62,157 bases of DNA from a virus. The notes beneath the pieces are model-generated. The model saw only the letters and a list, made by a program, of their open reading frames with translations. It made no database searches and was not told the origin of the DNA. The position numbers were made by a program, and so were the translations under genes. Where the stretch lies: IMG/VR virus record IMGVR_UViG_3300027833_000049, positions 1-62,157 of that record. The stretch is one strand, 5' to 3'. Shown one piece after another: positions 1 to 7,392 of the stretch; position 1 is the first letter of the stretch, and every line of letters starts with the position of its first letter.

Positions 1-33
1 CAGCATCAAGGCGCTGACGGAGCATTAGGATAA
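1..33 (+). CDS. C-terminal end of an upstream gene (partial)
   Basis: An open frame runs from the window edge through about ten codons to a TAA that shares its last base with the ATG of the gp21 gene (TAATG). Only a Gly/Ala/Gln/His-rich tail is visible, too little to identify. In T4 the genes before 21 encode the portal (gp20) and small core proteins (gp67, gp68), so one of these is possible by synteny only. Confidence 0.45.
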   Translation, partial: QHQGADGALG

Positions 34-692
34 TGAGACTAATTAAAGAAGTTACAGAAGAGATCCAATACATTTCTGAGCTTAACGAAGAGACTGGTAA
101 GAAGTCACACTTCATTGAAGGTGTTTTCTTGCAGTCAAACCTCAAGAACCGTAATGGTAGAATGTATCCTAAAGAGGTGATGCAGAAAGAGGTTGCTCGT
201 TACACAGCAGAATCTATCGATAAGAAAAGAGCATACGGCGAGTTAGGACATCCAGATGGCCCTACAGTAAATCTTGACCGTGTATCTCATATGATCGTGG
301 GTCTTAAAGAAGACGGCGATAACTATATCGGCAGAGCAAAGATACTTGATACACCTATGGGTCGTATTGTAAAAGAACTTATTGGCGAGGGTGCAAGCTT
401 AGGCGTTAGCTCTCGTGGATTGGGTTCACTTAAAGAAAGAAACGGCGTCAATGAAGTGCAAGAAGACTTCATGTTAGCAACTGCTGCTGATATTGTTGCC
501 GACCCTTCTGCTCCTGATGCTTATGTACAAGGTATCATGGAAAATAAAGAGTGGACATTTGTGAACGGTATTTGGCAAGAACAAGAACTTGAAGAATCAA
601 AAAAACTGATTCACGCTGCAAGTGCAAGTGAACTTGAGGCAGTTAAGTTAGAAGTCTTTGAAAGTTTCTTAAACAAATTATCTAAAATTTAA
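33..692 (+). CDS. gp21: Prohead core protease, gp21-like
   Basis: Probable T4 gp21-type maturation protease of 219 residues. It acts inside the prohead, degrading the scaffold and trimming capsid and internal proteins after (L/I)-x-E. The conserved GELGHP (about residues 69-74) supplies the candidate catalytic His73, and SLGVSSRG (about 122-129) the candidate catalytic Ser, as in the U9/S78 prohead protease families. The start codon overlaps the upstream stop (TAATG) and follows an AGGA ribosome site. Its position directly before gp22 and gp23 matches the T4 order. Cleavage sites that fit its specificity can be seen in gp22, gp23 and several later gene products. Confidence 0.93.
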   Translation: MRLIKEVTEEIQYISELNEETGKKSHFIEGVFLQSNLKNRNGRMYPKEVMQKEVARYTAESIDKKRAYGELGHPDGPTVNLDRVSHMIVGLKEDGDNYIGRAKILDTPMGRIVKELIGEGASLGVSSRGLGSLKERNGVNEVQEDFMLATAADIVADPSAPDAYVQGIMENKEWTFVNGIWQEQELEESKKLIHAASASELEAVKLEVFESFLNKLSKI

Positions 693-697
693 ATTTT

Positions 698-705
698 TAT
701 AAATA
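698..705 (+). promoter_or_regulatory. Late promoter box for the scaffold gene
   Basis: Exact TATAAATA, the T4 late promoter element read by host RNA polymerase carrying gp55. It lies about 40 bases upstream of the gp22 start; T4 spacing puts transcription start near 711. Confidence 0.85.
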
Positions 706-746
706 TACATTAGAACAAAGAAATACAATCTAATAGGAGAATAAAC

Positions 747-1880
747 ATGGGTGTAGAATCCAAGATCCGAGAGCTTATGGAGGGCGCAGCAAATCGTCCT
801 AAGGATAAGTCACAGGGTGACGCTTCTAGTCCTGCTCAAGGTGGTTCAGACGCTAACCCTGAAATGCAAGACCTTAGTGGTACTGGCAATGCAGAAGGCG
901 GCTTAACCTCAGAAGTAGGCAAAGCGGCATCAGCTAAGAAAGGAAAAGACACTACTTTACCTAAAGGACAAGGCGCTGGTAAAGCTCCTAACTTTGATGA
1001 CAAAGCAGAGAAAGTATCTGGTCTAGCAGCAGAAGAAGTTGAAACTGAAGAAGAAGTTATTTCTGAAGAAGAAGCAGATGTTGTTGAAGACGTTATCGCT
1101 GAGGAAGAAGAAGTAGTTGCAGAAGCAGAAGAGATTACTGAAGAAGAATCTATTGAAGAGGCAACTCTTTTCGAAGCCGATCTTAATGCACTCTTTGCTG
1201 ACGAAGAGCATCTTACAGAAGAATTTAAAGTAAAAGCAGCAGAAGTATTTGAAGCTGTTGTTACTTCAAGAGTTACTGCTGAAATTGCAGAGATAGAAGA
1301 AGAATTGACTGAGGCTGCAAACAAAGAATTTGAATCGCAGCTAGAACAAATGACAGAGAACATTGATAAGTATCTCGGATATGTTACTGAAAACTGGATG
1401 GCAGATAATCAAATTGCTATCGAAAGCGGTGTTCGCACTGAAGTAACTGAGTCGTTTATTAAAGGTCTACAGCAAGTTTTCACTGAGCATTATATAGATG
1501 TCCCAGAAGAAAAGTATGATGTGATGACTGAAATGCAAACACAGATTGATAGCCTTACTGCTAAACTAGACGAAGAAGTTGAGTCTAAGATGTCAGCGGA
1601 ACACGAAGCTATTACTTTGAAGAAGCAAGCAGCGTTTGCTAATATTTCAGAAGACCTAGCGTCAACTGAAAAAGAAAAATTTGCAACATTAGTTGAAGAC
1701 ATTACTTATACTGGTATGGATTCTTATGAGCAAAAACTTCAAGTTGTTAAGGAAAACTATTTTCCAAAAGAAGCAGCACCGGAAGATCAACTTGAAGACA
1801 CTTTTGAGGCTACCAACGAAGTAACTAATACAGTTATGTCTAAGTATGCTCAGGCAATTTCAAAAACAACTAAATTTTAA
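747..1880 (+). CDS. gp22: Prohead scaffold/core protein, gp22-like
   Basis: Predicted major internal scaffold, 377 residues and extremely acidic in its middle (Glu/Asp-rich, about residues 95-210), with long helical stretches typical of phage scaffolds. The role, nucleating gp23 assembly and then being digested by gp21, is inferred from position between 21 and 23 and from composition, since gp22 sequences diverge fast. The N-terminal L-M-E followed by G (about residues 10-13) fits the gp21 cleavage rule, and further such sites lie in the acidic region. The start follows AGGAGA at good spacing. The N-terminal 90 residues are rich in Gly, Ser, Lys and Ala, unlike the helical remainder. Confidence 0.85.
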   Translation: MGVESKIRELMEGAANRPKDKSQGDASSPAQGGSDANPEMQDLSGTGNAEGGLTSEVGKAASAKKGKDTTLPKGQGAGKAPNFDDKAEKVSGLAAEEVETEEEVISEEEADVVEDVIAEEEEVVAEAEEITEEESIEEATLFEADLNALFADEEHLTEEFKVKAAEVFEAVVTSRVTAEIAEIEEELTEAANKEFESQLEQMTENIDKYLGYVTENWMADNQIAIESGVRTEVTESFIKGLQQVFTEHYIDVPEEKYDVMTEMQTQIDSLTAKLDEEVESKMSAEHEAITLKKQAAFANISEDLASTEKEKFATLVEDITYTGMDSYEQKLQVVKENYFPKEAAPEDQLEDTFEATNEVTNTVMSKYAQAISKTTKF

Positions 1881-1901
1881 TTAAACCGAAAGTAAACTTT
1901 T

Positions 1902-1909
1902 TATAAATA
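1902..1909 (+). promoter_or_regulatory. Late promoter box for major capsid gene
   Basis: Exact TATAAATA followed by GTA, in the gap between genes 22 and 23. Predicted transcription start is near 1915, leaving a leader of about 34 bases with AAGGAG before the gp23 ATG. Confidence 0.88.
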
Positions 1910-1948
1910 GTACTATTAATAATAAAACTGAAAACCAAGGAGACTTAA

Positions 1949-3211
1949 ATGTATCTTTCAGAGCAAATTGAGAGCAAGTGGGCACCAGTCCTCGAGCATG
2001 CTGACCTGCAGCCTATTGCAGATCCGTACAAGAAAGCTGTTACCGCTGTAGTTCTCGAAAATCAAGAAAAAGCCCTTTTTGAAGAAAAAGGCATCATGGA
2101 AGCAACTCACGTTAACCAAACAGGTGCCGGCGTAGATAACTACGATCCAATCCTAATTAGCCTCGTCCGTCGTGCGCTTCCCAATCTAATGGCATATGAT
2201 GTTGCTGGCGTTCAGCCGATGACTGGACCTACTGGTCTTATCTTCGCCATGAAGTCACACTACACTAATATGACAGGCACTGAAGCTTTGTTCAACGAAG
2301 CTGATACTGATTTCTCAGGTGGCGGTACTCATGCTGGTTCAAACCCAGTTGATGGTACTTACACTACTGGTGCTGGCGTTGCTACTGCAACTGCTGAAGG
2401 CTTCGGTGACGGAACTACTTTGAACGAGATGGCTTTCTCAATTGAGAAGACTACTGTTACAGCTAAGTCTCGTGCATTGAAAGCTGAGTACACTGTAGAA
2501 CTCGCACAAGATCTCAAAGCAATTCATGGTCTTGACGCTGAGTCAGAGCTTTCTAACATTCTTTCACAAGAAATTCTTGCTGAAATTAACCGTGAAGTTA
2601 TTCGTACAATCTACAAAGTCGCTAAGACTGGTTCTGCATCTACTGCAACACCTGGTACTTTCGATCTTGACGTTGACTCAAACGGTCGTTGGTCAGTTGA
2701 GCGTTTCAAAGGCTTGTTGTTCAACATCGAGCGTGACGCTAACGTAATTGCACAAGATACTCGTAGAGGGAAAGGTAACTTCATTATCTGCTCTTCAGAC
2801 GTAGCATCAGCGCTTGCAATGTCAGGTGTACTTGATTACGCTCCTGCACTACAAACTAACCTCAGCGTTGACGATACTGGCAACACTTTCGCAGGTGTTC
2901 TTAACGGTCGTTACAAAGTTTATATCGATCCATACAGTGCTAACACTGGTTCAGCATCACAGTTCTACGTTGCTGGATACAAAGGTACTAGCCCTTATGA
3001 CGCAGGCATCTTCTATTGCCCATACGTTCCTTTACAAATGGTTCGTGCGATTGACCCTGAAACCTTCCAGCCTAAGATCGGCTTCAAGACTCGTTACGGC
3101 ATGGTTGCTAACCCATACGTTACACAGACTGATGGTACTACTGACGGTGATACATTCACTGCTTCACGTAACCAGTACTACAGGAAAGTCAAAGTACAAA
3201 ACTTGATGTAA
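1949..3211 (+). CDS. gp23: Major capsid protein, gp23-like
   Basis: Major head protein of the T4/cyanophage HK97-fold type, 420 residues (shorter than T4 gp23 at about 520, similar to marine relatives). The N-terminal section up to about residue 51 looks like the delta domain removed at maturation: I-M-E51 followed by Ala52 matches the gp21 cleavage rule. Downstream features shared with marine gp23 proteins include the region MAYDVAGVQPMTGPTGLIFA (about 71-90) and the C-terminal GFKTRYGMVANPY. It has its own late promoter and is followed by a strong terminator, which suits very high expression. Confidence 0.96.
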   Translation: MYLSEQIESKWAPVLEHADLQPIADPYKKAVTAVVLENQEKALFEEKGIMEATHVNQTGAGVDNYDPILISLVRRALPNLMAYDVAGVQPMTGPTGLIFAMKSHYTNMTGTEALFNEADTDFSGGGTHAGSNPVDGTYTTGAGVATATAEGFGDGTTLNEMAFSIEKTTVTAKSRALKAEYTVELAQDLKAIHGLDAESELSNILSQEILAEINREVIRTIYKVAKTGSASTATPGTFDLDVDSNGRWSVERFKGLLFNIERDANVIAQDTRRGKGNFIICSSDVASALAMSGVLDYAPALQTNLSVDDTGNTFAGVLNGRYKVYIDPYSANTGSASQFYVAGYKGTSPYDAGIFYCPYVPLQMVRAIDPETFQPKIGFKTRYGMVANPYVTQTDGTTDGDTFTASRNQYYRKVKVQNLM

Positions 3212-3253
3212 GCATCAAAAATAAAAAGAATTGCTCAAAGCAATCTATTTTGA

Positions 3254-3278
3254 AAGGGCTCTTCGGAGTCCTTTTTTT
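3254..3278 (+). terminator. Rho-independent terminator after gp23
   Basis: An eight-pair stem, AAGGGCTC and GAGTCCTT, is capped by the very stable UUCG tetraloop and followed by a run of T. It separates capsid transcription from the accessory operon downstream. Confidence 0.9.
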
Positions 3279-3333
3279 GGCCTAAAAACTGTGTAACAAT
3301 TTGTGTAAATCTATATTTAAGAATTTTTCGTAT

Positions 3334-3341
3334 TATAAATA
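3334..3341 (+). promoter_or_regulatory. Late promoter box for the cytochrome/monooxygenase operon
   Basis: Exact TATAAATA followed by GTA, the same context as the capsid promoter. It is the only promoter-like signal seen before the accessory operon at 3374-6407, so the operon is predicted to be expressed late with the structural genes. Confidence 0.85.
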
Positions 3342-3373
3342 GTAAACATAAACTAAACTAACGAAGGTGCATT

Positions 3374-4660
3374 ATGAAAAAAATATTATCAATGATTACA
3401 TTCTTTGCGATAGGATTTGTTGCCGGCGGCGTCAACGGACAAACCTATACAGCAGAAGTGGCAGATATCATTAATGAAAACTGTGTAGTGTGTCATCGTC
3501 AAGGCGGCATTGGACCAATGAGCTTTGAAACATACGAGCAAGTAAGACCTTGGGCGCCGCTGATTGCTATGAAAGTAGCAAGTAGAGAAATGCCTCCTTA
3601 CGCCTATGATCATGGAATTGGTATTCAAGACCTTCAAGGCGATTGGAGACTAGCTCAACAAGATATTGATAGTATAGTAGAATGGGTAAACAGCGGATCA
3701 AAGTATGGTAATCCTGATACATTGGTAGCTTCTCCAGATTTAGGTGATACTGAAGCTTGGAGTTTCGAAGGCGACTTCGGTGCACCAGATGCAATTATTC
3801 CTTCTGTAGCAATAGACATTCCTGCAAACGGTAACGATTTATGGCACAAGCATTTAGTTCCAACAGGACTTACTGAAGATCGTTGCATTAAAGCAGTACA
3901 AGTTAAGCCACGGGGCGAAGCTAAAGCAGTCGTACATCACGCCAACTCTAATGTGGTTATTGATGGAGGCCGTGAAGGCATGCTGACCGAGTATGCTATG
4001 GGAAAATGGGGAGAGATTGTTCCAGAAGGAGTATGCAGAATTCTTCCAGGGAACGCAGAAATTAGATGGGATATTCACATGTTCCCCGGCGGACTTGGTG
4101 CGATGGCACCAGGATCAGTCATTAAAGACAACGTGGTAGAGATCGGCCTTTGGTTATACTCTGACGAAGAGAGCAAGGCACTTAAATACAAGCAAGATTT
4201 GTCGCTTTATCGCTTAGGGAATCAGGACGATCTAGTAGTTCCTCCTCATGGTTATGCAATGACTCAAGGCTTTCACAGTTTTGATCATCCAGTAAGACTA
4301 GATAGTTTTCAGCCACATGGTCACTTGCGTATGAATGCAGCAAGCCTTGAAATCTTCTACCCAGAGACTGGTCGTACTGAGCAAGTCAGTCAGATAAGCA
4401 AGTGGAGTGCAACATGGCACCACAGTCATCTATATTCGCCTGAAGCCGCTCCTTTGATTCCAGCAGGTGCAGTTATTATTCTCAAGCAATGGTATGACAA
4501 TACAGCAGAGAATCCAAATAACCCAGATCCTGATATGTATGTAATGGGCGGTTCAAGAACTGGTGATGAAATGACGCACAGCTGGTTAGCCATCACTCAT
4601 TTAGATGACGAAGGATTTTCTGAACTCAAAGCAAAACGAATGATAGCAGGCAATGACTAA
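3374..4660 (+). CDS. Secreted cytochrome c / copper type II monooxygenase fusion (first copy)
   Basis: Predicted periplasmic oxidoreductase of 428 residues. Residues 1-22 form a signal peptide with likely cleavage at VNG-QT. A mono-heme cytochrome c domain follows: CVVCH at 37-41, probable distal Met73 in REMPP. The rest resembles the copper type II ascorbate-dependent monooxygenase fold (peptidylglycine hydroxylase, dopamine hydroxylase). Candidate copper ligands are His188-His189 and His235 (CuH site) and His315-x-His317 with Met400 in GDEM (CuM site), in the same order as the PHM ligands. Hydroxylation of a small substrate, with the heme feeding electrons, is inference. Heme attachment would need the host Ccm system. 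It is first of four overlapping genes and paralogous to 5169-6407. Substrate unknown. Confidence 0.85.
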   Translation: MKKILSMITFFAIGFVAGGVNGQTYTAEVADIINENCVVCHRQGGIGPMSFETYEQVRPWAPLIAMKVASREMPPYAYDHGIGIQDLQGDWRLAQQDIDSIVEWVNSGSKYGNPDTLVASPDLGDTEAWSFEGDFGAPDAIIPSVAIDIPANGNDLWHKHLVPTGLTEDRCIKAVQVKPRGEAKAVVHHANSNVVIDGGREGMLTEYAMGKWGEIVPEGVCRILPGNAEIRWDIHMFPGGLGAMAPGSVIKDNVVEIGLWLYSDEESKALKYKQDLSLYRLGNQDDLVVPPHGYAMTQGFHSFDHPVRLDSFQPHGHLRMNAASLEIFYPETGRTEQVSQISKWSATWHHSHLYSPEAAPLIPAGAVIILKQWYDNTAENPNNPDPDMYVMGGSRTGDEMTHSWLAITHLDDEGFSELKAKRMIAGND

Positions 4661-4826
4661 AATACAATTAATATTAGCAAGTATTATTATAGCAAGTTGT
4701 ACTAGTTCTGGCTACAATGGATCGCATGAGGTCGATTGGATGCCAGATCGAGTAGTTTGGGAACAAAATATTATAGACTGTAGAAGAGCAACTGTTTGTA
4801 GAGCAGAAGATCTTTTTAAGCAGTGA
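4653..4826 (+). CDS. Small lipoprotein in the cytochrome/monooxygenase operon
   Basis: A 57-residue frame whose ATG lies inside the end of the preceding gene (8-base overlap), implying translational coupling. Residues 1-15 are hydrophobic and end in the lipobox I-A-S-C, so Cys16 is a probable lipidation site. The mature part has two further cysteines (about 44 and 50) and several Trp, Asp and Arg residues. It is too short for family assignment. Placement between a secreted monooxygenase and a secreted cytochrome suggests a membrane-anchored partner, possibly for assembly or docking; this is inference. Confidence 0.65.
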   Translation: MTKIQLILASIIIASCTSSGYNGSHEVDWMPDRVVWEQNIIDCRRATVCRAEDLFKQ

Positions 4827-4852
4827 TAAACCAATTAGGATGATAGTAGAAG

Positions 4853-5176
4853 ATGATTAAATTTATTAAAATATTAGCAGTATCAACATTTTGTATTGTT
4901 TGGACTAGCATAGCAGTTCATGCAGATGAGTTTGATTCAGTAAAAATGAAATGGAGAACCTGTGCAGCCTGTCACGGCAATGAAGCACAAGGCAAGCCAG
5001 GATTTCCTAGTCTTAACTGGATGGAAGAAGATTACATCGTAGAAGCATTGACTGACTACAAACAAATGATTACCCGTGGTGACATGAGTGGTATTATGTT
5101 TGGTCAAGCAGCAACGCTATCAGATGAGGAAGTTGTACAGATGGCAAAATATATTAAGGAACTAAAAAATGACTAG
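4853..5176 (+). CDS. Small periplasmic c-type cytochrome
   Basis: A 107-residue mono-heme class I cytochrome c. A signal peptide occupies residues 1-24 (AVHA before DEF), heme attachment is CAACH at 37-41, and a Met (78 or 82) ahead of the LSDEE helix is the probable distal ligand, as in c553-type cytochromes. It lies between the lipoprotein and the second monooxygenase and overlaps the latter by 8 bases. The likely role is shuttling electrons to or from the heme domains of the two neighbours, or into the host respiratory chain; the direction cannot be told from sequence. Confidence 0.88.
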   Translation: MIKFIKILAVSTFCIVWTSIAVHADEFDSVKMKWRTCAACHGNEAQGKPGFPSLNWMEEDYIVEALTDYKQMITRGDMSGIMFGQAATLSDEEVVQMAKYIKELKND

Positions 5177-6407
5177 ACTAAATACAGCAGTAAGTACATT
5201 TGCAATCCTAGTTTTTATGCTAGGAGCAAAAGCAGAAGCAGCAGAGATTGATTATGCAGAAAATGTAGCACCTATCTTTGTAGAGCAGTGTCAGAGCTGT
5301 CACAGAGAAGGCGGCATTGCTCCTTGGGCAATGACTGACTACAGAATGCTTCAAGCATTCGCACCTGCAATCAAAGAAGCAGTTACATCATTAAGAATGC
5401 CACCAGGACAGATTGATCGTAAGTATGCAAAGGATATCATAAATCATCGTACACTAAATGATTTAGAAATGGAAACTATTGTAGAGTGGGTCAATGCAGG
5501 AGCACCTGTAGAAGGTGACAGAGATCCACTAACAGAAACTGTTTACTCTACATCAGAGTGGGTACACGGCGAGCCTGATATGATCATTGAAGTACCTCCT
5601 ATGGAGATTCCTGCAGGTCCTTCAGCAATTCCTTATCGTTATGTCAGTGTACCCACTGGTTTAACAGAAGACAAGTGGTTGCGTGGATCGGAGTATTTGC
5701 CTTCAGAGCCTACTGTGATGCATCACATGCTAAACTCAGTCGTACTTCCTGGTAAAGGCAGTATGAATATTCTAGGCGCACAAGGTGGCGGACAAGCTGA
5801 GATGAACTTTGCGAGTGTCTCTGCTTATGTTCCAGGTGGTGATCCAGATTTTTATGACGAGAATACTGGCGGATTACTTCGTGCAGGTTCAATTGTAAAT
5901 CTACAGTTACACTACACACCAGACGGCACTGCTAGAACAGACAACGCACGAATTGGGTTGTACTTCCATGACGAAGGCGTAGTACCAGAAGAAAGAATGG
6001 CAGGCGATTGTGCTTGTATATTCCCGCAAACTTGGACACCGATTCCGCCGTACGATCCTAACTTTGTACAGACAGCAGAAGTAGTATTAAAGAACGATGT
6101 TAACTTGCACACATTCTTACCACACATGCATTTCCGTGGTAAGAGTATGAAAGCAACTGCATTCTACCCAGACGGCAGCAGTGAAGAGTTGATTGATGTT
6201 CCTGTGTACGACTATGCTTGGCAGCTTTCATATACATGGAAAGAGCCTAAGCCCTTACCCAAAGGAACTCGTTTGTTTGTAGAAGGCGCATTCGATAACT
6301 CAGTAGACAACAAGATGAACCCTGATCCAAGCGCCACTGTGATGTGGGGGCAAATGTCTGAGCAGGAAATGTTCTTCGGAGCGTTCACTTGGAAGAATGC
6401 AGAATAA
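5169..6407 (+). CDS. Secreted cytochrome c / copper type II monooxygenase fusion (second copy)
   Basis: Paralogue of 3374-4660, 412 residues. Signal peptide 1-25, heme motif CQSCH at 41-45 with probable distal Met77 in RMPPG. The copper monooxygenase region has His185-His186 and His248 in LQLHY (CuH-type), then His319-x-His321 in LPHMHFRG and Met401 in EQEM (CuM-type). All six candidate copper ligands are kept, so the enzyme looks active. It resembles bacterial fusions of this architecture more closely than the first copy does, mainly around LQLHYTPDG. The two copies diverge strongly outside the motifs, suggesting different substrates or a heteromeric complex rather than a recent duplication. 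Last gene of the operon. Confidence 0.87.
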   Translation: MTRLNTAVSTFAILVFMLGAKAEAAEIDYAENVAPIFVEQCQSCHREGGIAPWAMTDYRMLQAFAPAIKEAVTSLRMPPGQIDRKYAKDIINHRTLNDLEMETIVEWVNAGAPVEGDRDPLTETVYSTSEWVHGEPDMIIEVPPMEIPAGPSAIPYRYVSVPTGLTEDKWLRGSEYLPSEPTVMHHMLNSVVLPGKGSMNILGAQGGGQAEMNFASVSAYVPGGDPDFYDENTGGLLRAGSIVNLQLHYTPDGTARTDNARIGLYFHDEGVVPEERMAGDCACIFPQTWTPIPPYDPNFVQTAEVVLKNDVNLHTFLPHMHFRGKSMKATAFYPDGSSEELIDVPVYDYAWQLSYTWKEPKPLPKGTRLFVEGAFDNSVDNKMNPDPSATVMWGQMSEQEMFFGAFTWKNAE

Positions 6408-6415
6408 GTTATTTT

Positions 6416-6423
6416 TATAAATA
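6416..6423 (+). promoter_or_regulatory. Late promoter box for homing endonuclease gene
   Basis: Exact TATAAATA followed by GTA, just after the stop of the second monooxygenase. Predicted transcription start near 6429, immediately before a long hairpin. Confidence 0.83.
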
Positions 6424-6431
6424 GTAGAAAC

Positions 6432-6465
6432 GAGATAGAGAGAGGCTGTAACTTCTCTCTATCTC
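6432..6465 (+). promoter_or_regulatory. Perfect 12-bp hairpin in the 5' leader
   Basis: GAGATAGAGAGA (6432-6443) pairs perfectly with TCTCTCTATCTC (6454-6465) around a ten-base loop. It would lie at the extreme 5' end of the late transcript of the homing endonuclease. No T-run follows, so it is probably not a terminator; it may protect the mRNA end. The ribosome site at about 6484-6489 is outside it. Confidence 0.75.
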
Positions 6466-6495
6466 TAAACAAGTGAAACTAATAAGGAGAATCAC

Positions 6496-7119
6496 ATGTC
6501 TACTACTACTTATAACATTGTATATAAGACTACCAACCTTGTCAATAACAAAATATATATTGGCGTCCATTCTACCAATGATCTTGATGACGGCTACTTC
6601 GGATCTGGTACTGCATTAAAATACTCTATAGAAAAACATGGTATAGATAATTTCTCTCGTGAAATATTATATTTCTTTGCCACAGCAGACGAAGCCTACG
6701 CTAAAGAAAAACAGCTAGTCACTGAATCTTTTGTTTCTCGGCAAGATAATTATAATATGAAGCCAGGAGGTTATGGCGGATTCAATTCCCCTACAAAAGA
6801 ACAACGAAGAGCAATTTCAATTCGGGTGTCCGGCGAAAATAATCCAATGTATGGCCAAGGCGAGAAACTTCTTGGTGAAAAGAATGGGATGTTCGGAGCA
6901 GATAGACCTGACGAATGGTGTAAACAGCACTCATCATTTATGAAAGGCAATAAAAATGCCGTGGGAGCAAACTGGTCAGAAGAAGCTAGAAAGAAAAAAT
7001 CTGAGCAGATGAAAAAAGTTGTAAAGAAACGAGCTGCCTGCATCAAGTGTCACAAAGAAATCACAATACAAAATTTAGGTAGGCACTACGCAACTCATAA
7101 TAATTTGACAATAGAGTAA
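6496..7119 (+). CDS. GIY-YIG homing endonuclease
   Basis: A 207-residue free-standing homing endonuclease. The N-terminal GIY-YIG core is visible as IVY (8-10) and YIG (21-23), followed by GSG and a conserved Arg/Glu region. Two NUMOD3-like DNA-binding repeats (NNPMYG and NGMFG, about 110-135) follow. The C terminus carries a CxxC...H...H zinc-finger-like motif (CIKC, then HYATH). Such genes spread by cutting genomes that lack them and drag flanking DNA with them. This one sits exactly between the accessory operon and the tail tube gene. It has its own late promoter. Confidence 0.9.
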   Translation: MSTTTYNIVYKTTNLVNNKIYIGVHSTNDLDDGYFGSGTALKYSIEKHGIDNFSREILYFFATADEAYAKEKQLVTESFVSRQDNYNMKPGGYGGFNSPTKEQRRAISIRVSGENNPMYGQGEKLLGEKNGMFGADRPDEWCKQHSSFMKGNKNAVGANWSEEARKKKSEQMKKVVKKRAACIKCHKEITIQNLGRHYATHNNLTIE

Positions 7120-7171
7120 CATAAAGTAACAACATAATGTCACTTATCTACTCATTTTAGGTTCTAGAAGT

Positions 7172-7179
7172 TATATATA
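7172..7179 (+). promoter_or_regulatory. Degenerate late promoter box
   Basis: TATATATA followed by GTA: one mismatch from TATAAATA with the same downstream bases as the strong late boxes. It would serve the 34-residue membrane peptide at 7249. Confidence 0.4.
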
Positions 7180-7248
7180 GTAATGAGTGTTTTATCAAGG
7201 CGCTCATTTACTTTAACTTTATTTTGCTCACAAGGCAAGGAATTAAAA

Positions 7249-7353
7249 ATGATTATCGGCGCAAAGACAGCCAAACTAGAAACAGTTGTTACTTTTATGT
7301 TAGCGTTAGTAGTAACCTCACCTGTAGTACTCGCAGCAATCGCAGTAATTTAA
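7249..7353 (+). CDS. Short single-span membrane peptide
   Basis: A 34-codon frame starting with ATG eight bases after AAGGA. Residues 1-11 are polar (MIIGAKTAKLE) and residues 12-34 form one continuous hydrophobic segment of Val, Leu, Ala and Ile. No family is recognised. Tiny membrane peptides in phages can be holin-like, toxin-like or inhibitors of membrane proteins, but nothing here chooses among these. Position between a homing endonuclease and the tail tube gene, with a possible late promoter, argues for late expression. Confidence 0.5.
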   Translation: MIIGAKTAKLETVVTFMLALVVTSPVVLAAIAVI

Positions 7354-7357
7354 GCGT

Positions 7358-7365
7358 TATAAATA
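7358..7365 (+). promoter_or_regulatory. Late promoter box for tail tube gene
   Basis: Exact TATAAATA followed by GTA directly after the small membrane peptide gene; predicted start near 7371, leader of about 22 bases containing AAGGA. Confidence 0.87.
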
Positions 7366-7392
7366 GTAATATAGAAAGACAAGGATATTACT

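Noticed and set aside
836-1363. Long reverse-strand frame opposite the scaffold gene
   Set aside because: It is a Ser-rich shadow created by the Glu/Ala-rich gp22 codons. No reverse-strand ribosome site or promoter was seen, and every supported gene is on the + strand.
6432-6465. The long hairpin as a terminator of the redox operon
   Set aside because: It lies downstream of the next late promoter's start and has no T-run, so a leader structure is more likely.
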